Of a stretch of 14,241 bases of DNA, positions 11,672 through 14,241 are shown one piece after another (the first letter of the stretch is position 1; every line of letters starts with the position of its first letter). The DNA comes from Baffinella frigidus (taxonomy: Eukaryota > Cryptophyceae > Cryptomonadales > Baffinellaceae): NCBI GenBank assembly GCA_026770585.1, contig MU646780.1:194387-208627 (forward strand). Direction: 5' to 3'. Under the pieces are notes generated by a model. The model was not told the DNA's origin and did not search any database. It was given only the letters and a program-made list of their open reading frames with translations. Position numbers and translations under genes: made by a program.

Positions 11672-11860
11672 CTAGAGCGCCGCCTGGGAGTTGTTGGAGT
11701 GAATGTACATATCCAAGACGCGCGGCTGAAATGGTGAGGCGCTGGGAGCTACTTGCGTTTCAGCAATGCATGCAGCCTTCGCACACACACTCGCAACGAT
11801 GATTTCGCGCCTCTTCGACACTTCCCGCAGGCAGAGAGCGTGTACACTCTCCAGGTACAC
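11672..11860 (-). CDS. Small ORF or exon, unrecognised
   Basis: An ATG-started minus-strand frame of 62 codons reads naturally: YLESVHALCLREVSKRREII, then ASVCAKAACIAETQ and FQPRVLDMYIHSNNSQAAL before a TAG at 11672-11674. Third positions are mixed. There is no known domain, no neighbour with an obvious link, and the ATG context (ACCTGTGTACCTGGAG downstream of AC repeats) is unremarkable. It could be a short exon or chance. Confidence 0.25.
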   Translation of the reverse strand: MYLESVHALCLREVSKRREIIVASVCAKAACIAETQVAPSASPFQPRVLDMYIHSNNSQAAL

Positions 11861-11972
11861 AGGTACACGAACAAACTCTCTAGAAGGTCACGCGCGTGCT
11901 CCTGAGTGCTGAGGCGAGCTATTTAGCCCGCGTGCTTTCTTCCGGTCGTCCTACACGGGACTGTATCCCCTG

Positions 11973-12398
11973 ATGCTCCCGGACGTGCAGAGAGGTCCTG
12001 CCCGATCCCTCCGCGCAGTCGATCGGTCTCTATCAGAGAGCCGATCTAGGAGACGAATGCGTGTTCGCTGTGTGTTTCTCGGGATTCGCGCGGAGGGGGA
12101 TATCCCCGATATCCCTCTGGTGGGGGATATCCACTGGGCGCGCACAAAGGCCAGATTGGGTTGTACAGCCTCTGTCGCGCAGGCCAGCTTGGTCTGCGCA
12201 CCCTTCCTCGAGTGTGCGGTCTTGGAGACCGCCCTCGCGAAGGGGGGTATCGAAAGGAAGCATGGCCTTTCTACAGAACCAGTTCCGGTGTCCGCCTATG
12301 TTGGGAGCTCGAAGAACCTCAAGGACCTAAAGGATATCCCCGCCGCGTTTGGGCAAAGGATGAAAATACATTTTGTCGTGAGCGAGGTACTCTCCTAG
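11973..12398 (+). CDS. Weak ORF of 141 codons
   Basis: An ATG-started plus-strand frame. The last third (VSAYVGSSKNLKDLKDIPAA, then MKIHFVVSEVLS) looks protein-like, but an overlapping frame at the same place (LCWELEEPQGPKGYPRRVW) looks equally so, and I cannot choose between them. The first part contains four GGATATCC-type palindromes at 12099-12131 and a hairpin GATCGGTCTCT...AGAGAGCCGATC at 12021-12046, which argues for non-coding sequence there. No family recognised. Confidence 0.2.
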   Translation: MLPDVQRGPARSLRAVDRSLSESRSRRRMRVRCVFLGIRAEGDIPDIPLVGDIHWARTKARLGCTASVAQASLVCAPFLECAVLETALAKGGIERKHGLSTEPVPVSAYVGSSKNLKDLKDIPAAFGQRMKIHFVVSEVLS

Positions 12399-12483
12399 CG
12401 TCGAGGGCGCGTTTCCTCTCGCAGTCCTCACCAGCAGTGGGGCCGGGGCTGGCGACGACCTAGAGCTCTGTCTCAATCTATTT

Positions 12484-12506
12484 GGGCTCACCAATTTTGT
12501 GAGCCC
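12484..12506. repeat. Small perfect hairpin GGGCTCAC / GTGAGCCC
   Basis: Eight-base-pair perfect stem with a 7-nt AT-rich loop in non-coding sequence between the ORF at 11973-12398 and the repeat fragment at 12526. Confidence 0.7.
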
Positions 12507-12525
12507 GAGCTCTTTCCCGCTCCAA

Positions 12526-12609
12526 AATTGACGGATTTGTACCGCCCACCAAAAATGTCACCTTGAGAAAAGTCGGGCTGTACACGGGAAGCCAACACGA
12601 GTGAGGCAA
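12526..12609 (+). repeat. Diverged copy of the 7369-7433 segment
   Basis: AATTGACGGATTTGTAC, then AATGTCACCTTGAGAAAAGTC and ACACGAGTGAGGCAAAG correspond in order to GTTGACGGATTCGTAC, ATGTCAACTTGAGAATAGTC and CCAAAGTGAGGCAGCGG at 7369-7433. That segment overlaps the C-terminus of coding fragment 1, so a remnant of that gene family may lie here. A minus-strand ORF of 93 codons crosses it (12488-12769) but is not clearly coding. Confidence 0.55.
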
Positions 12610-12770
12610 AGCTAGACTGTAAGGGTTGCTCGAATTTCAAAAAACAAACCGCTCCTATGGTGGTCCTATGATCCTTATAGCCCAGACATGACTCGGTCAG
12701 ACATACAGGTGTACCTCGCTCATACGAAAACGCCCCCCCCCCCCAAAGTCCGCTAAGCCCCGTGAGCAAC

Positions 12771-13161
12771 CCCTAAACCCTGAACCCTCAAACCTAAACC
12801 CTCAAACCTAAACCCTGAACACCAAACCAACAACCCTTAACCATAAACCCTAACCCTGAACGCTAAACCAAACACCATAAACCCTAAACCCTAAACACAA
12901 TCTCCCAAAACCTGAACCCTAAAACCTGAACCCTAAAACCTGAAACCTAAACCTTAAAACCAAAACACTCAACACTAAACCCTGAACCCTGAGCCCTAAA
13001 CCAGAGGTCCTAAACCCTAAACCCAAACCCCAACCCCAAATTCTAAACCCTAAACACCAAAACCTAAACCCAATCACCTAAGACCCAAAACCTAAACCCT
13101 TTACCCTGAAACCTGAAACCCAAACCCTAAACCCCAAATCCTAAAACCTTAACCATAACCA
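12771..13161 (+). repeat. Degenerate telomere-like array, part 1
   Basis: Many CCCTAAA units are mixed with CCCTGAA, CCCTCAA, CCCCAAA and CCTAAAA variants. On the minus strand this is TTTAGGG, the telomere repeat of plants, many algae and some alveolates. The degree of variation is far above that of an active telomere end. The array begins right after a 12-C run and AAAGTCCGC. Confidence 0.95.
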
Positions 13162-13587
13162 TGGTCGGATAGCGAGGGGGGAAACAAATCAAAAGCTTTT
13201 CTGGGCACGTCCAATTCGTATGGGCCAAAGTGCCCGATGGACATTTTGAGTTGGAGCCATTTTCTACGTACTTGTCTTAAGGTTTTATCTCCAGGTCACG
13301 CGGACGGGGTTCGGACCAATAATGACAGGGCGCGCAGGTGTTGAAGATCACGAATCTTAGCGCATGGGTCAAATGCGCCCCTATCCATTCAACCGTGACA
13401 TATCTCATTTCACCGGGGGCCGGATCTCGTTTGATATAGACGGCTGGCCTCCTTATCGAATCATCTCAATTGTTTCTGCGTTTTTATATCGCACCGCTTC
13501 GTGGACTTGCGCCCTTCTGTTTTGTTTTTGATGAATTGTAAAATTTAATTCCTCAGAAAGCGCCGTTGCCCCTTCGCTATCCGACCA
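13162..13587. mobile_element. 426-bp element with inverted ends in the telomere-like array
   Basis: TGGTCGGATAGCGAGGGGG at the left pairs with CCCCTTCGCTATCCGACCA at the right, about 19 bp with one mismatch. The interior is unrelated to the repeat on either side, has mixed composition and no ORF long enough to be a transposase. The precise fit of inverted ends to the repeat boundaries indicates an insertion. No target duplication is evident. Likely a non-autonomous DNA transposon, with no second copy in this window. Confidence 0.8.
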
Positions 13588-14241
13588 AGGACCCAACCCA
13601 CTAAACCCGAAACCCCAATTCCTGAACCCCAAACCCTGAGCCCTAAATCCTAGACCCTAAACACTGAAAACTAAACCCTGTAATCCTAAACCCTGAACCC
13701 CACACCCTAACCCCCAAACCCTAAACCCTAAACCCTAAACCTTAAAACCTAAACCCCAAACCCCAAACCCTGAACCCTAAACCCTACAACCTGAACCCCA
13801 AACCCTGAAACTTTAAATCTAAACCCTGAAACCTGAACCTAAACCCTAAACCTGAGAATATAAACCCTCAACACCAAACCAACAACCAACACCTAAACTC
13901 TGGACCCTGCACTCTACAACCTAAACCCTAAACCCTAAACGATGAAACCTAAACCCTAAACCCTCAACGATCAACCCTAAATCCTAAACCCTAAACCCTG
14001 AGCCCAAAACCTTAAACCCTGAACCCTAAACCCTAGACCCTAAACCCTAAACCCTAACCCCTAAACCCTGAAACCTTAACCCCAAACCCAACACCGTGAA
14101 CCCTCCACCCCAAACCCTAAATCCAATCCCTTAAAACCTAAACCCTAAACCCTGAACCCTGAGCCCAAACGCCCCAACACTGAACCCTAAACCCTGAAAC
14201 CTAAACACTGAACCCTGAAACCTGAAACCTGAAACCTAAAC
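13588..14241 (+). repeat. Degenerate telomere-like array, part 2
   Basis: Continuation of the CCCTAAA-type array to the end of the window, with the same variants and short perfect runs, for example near 13720-13740 and 14030-14060. The C-rich strand is on the plus strand throughout, as in part 1. It contains no gene. Confidence 0.95.

Noticed and set aside
12771-14241. Functional chromosome-end telomere
   Set aside because: The repeat units are too degenerate and the strand orientation is wrong for an end located to the right.

Overview
The window looks like nuclear DNA of a eukaryote, most likely an alga or other protist. It holds no operons, no Shine-Dalgarno-type gene starts, no rRNA and no confident tRNA. 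About 1 kb at the right end is degenerate CCCTAAA repeat (TTTAGGG telomere type, known from plants, many algae and some alveolate relatives). The few protein-like stretches are short, interrupted and flanked by splice-like signals. I cannot name the species. The content is typical of a subtelomeric or repeat-rich region: stacked foldback (long inverted-repeat) elements, tandem and dispersed repeats, and decayed gene pieces.

Layout. 1-1850: a poly-G run, three foldback elements (130-254, 585-739, 1244-1424) and short tandem arrays. 1850-3450: an 82-bp dispersed repeat in two copies, a 90-bp duplication, a truncated member of the CTCGAGGC element family, and a minus-strand gene fragment. 3450-4930: a tRNA-like sequence, a very regular 150-bp foldback with a 4-bp target duplication, a 43-bp tandem triplet with a palindromic core, and a full CTCGAGGC element. 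4930-6660: three diverged copies of a complex satellite unit, one split by a foldback whose empty site survives in a sister copy. 6660-8440: two related foldbacks, a possible plus-strand exon, a TTGACGGATTC array, two minus-strand paralogous coding fragments, and a CTCGAGGC element with a perfect 14-bp target duplication. 8500-10270: a minus-strand gene or gene remnant whose frame is broken by a foldback at 9027-9180 inside a 15-bp duplication. 10270-12470: GC-rich DNA with the best intact coding candidate, a cysteine-rich zinc-finger-like protein on the plus strand at 10883-11404, plus weaker ORFs. 12770-14241: telomere-like repeat split by a 426-bp element with inverted ends.

The strongest signals are structural. 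In the CTCGAGGC family the central hairpin changes sequence between copies but stays self-complementary. The 43-bp tandem units show the same compensatory behaviour at one base pair. A short motif, TGTGTAGTAA(A/T)TTT, recurs in foldback elements that otherwise look unrelated. No gene here could be assigned to a named family with certainty.
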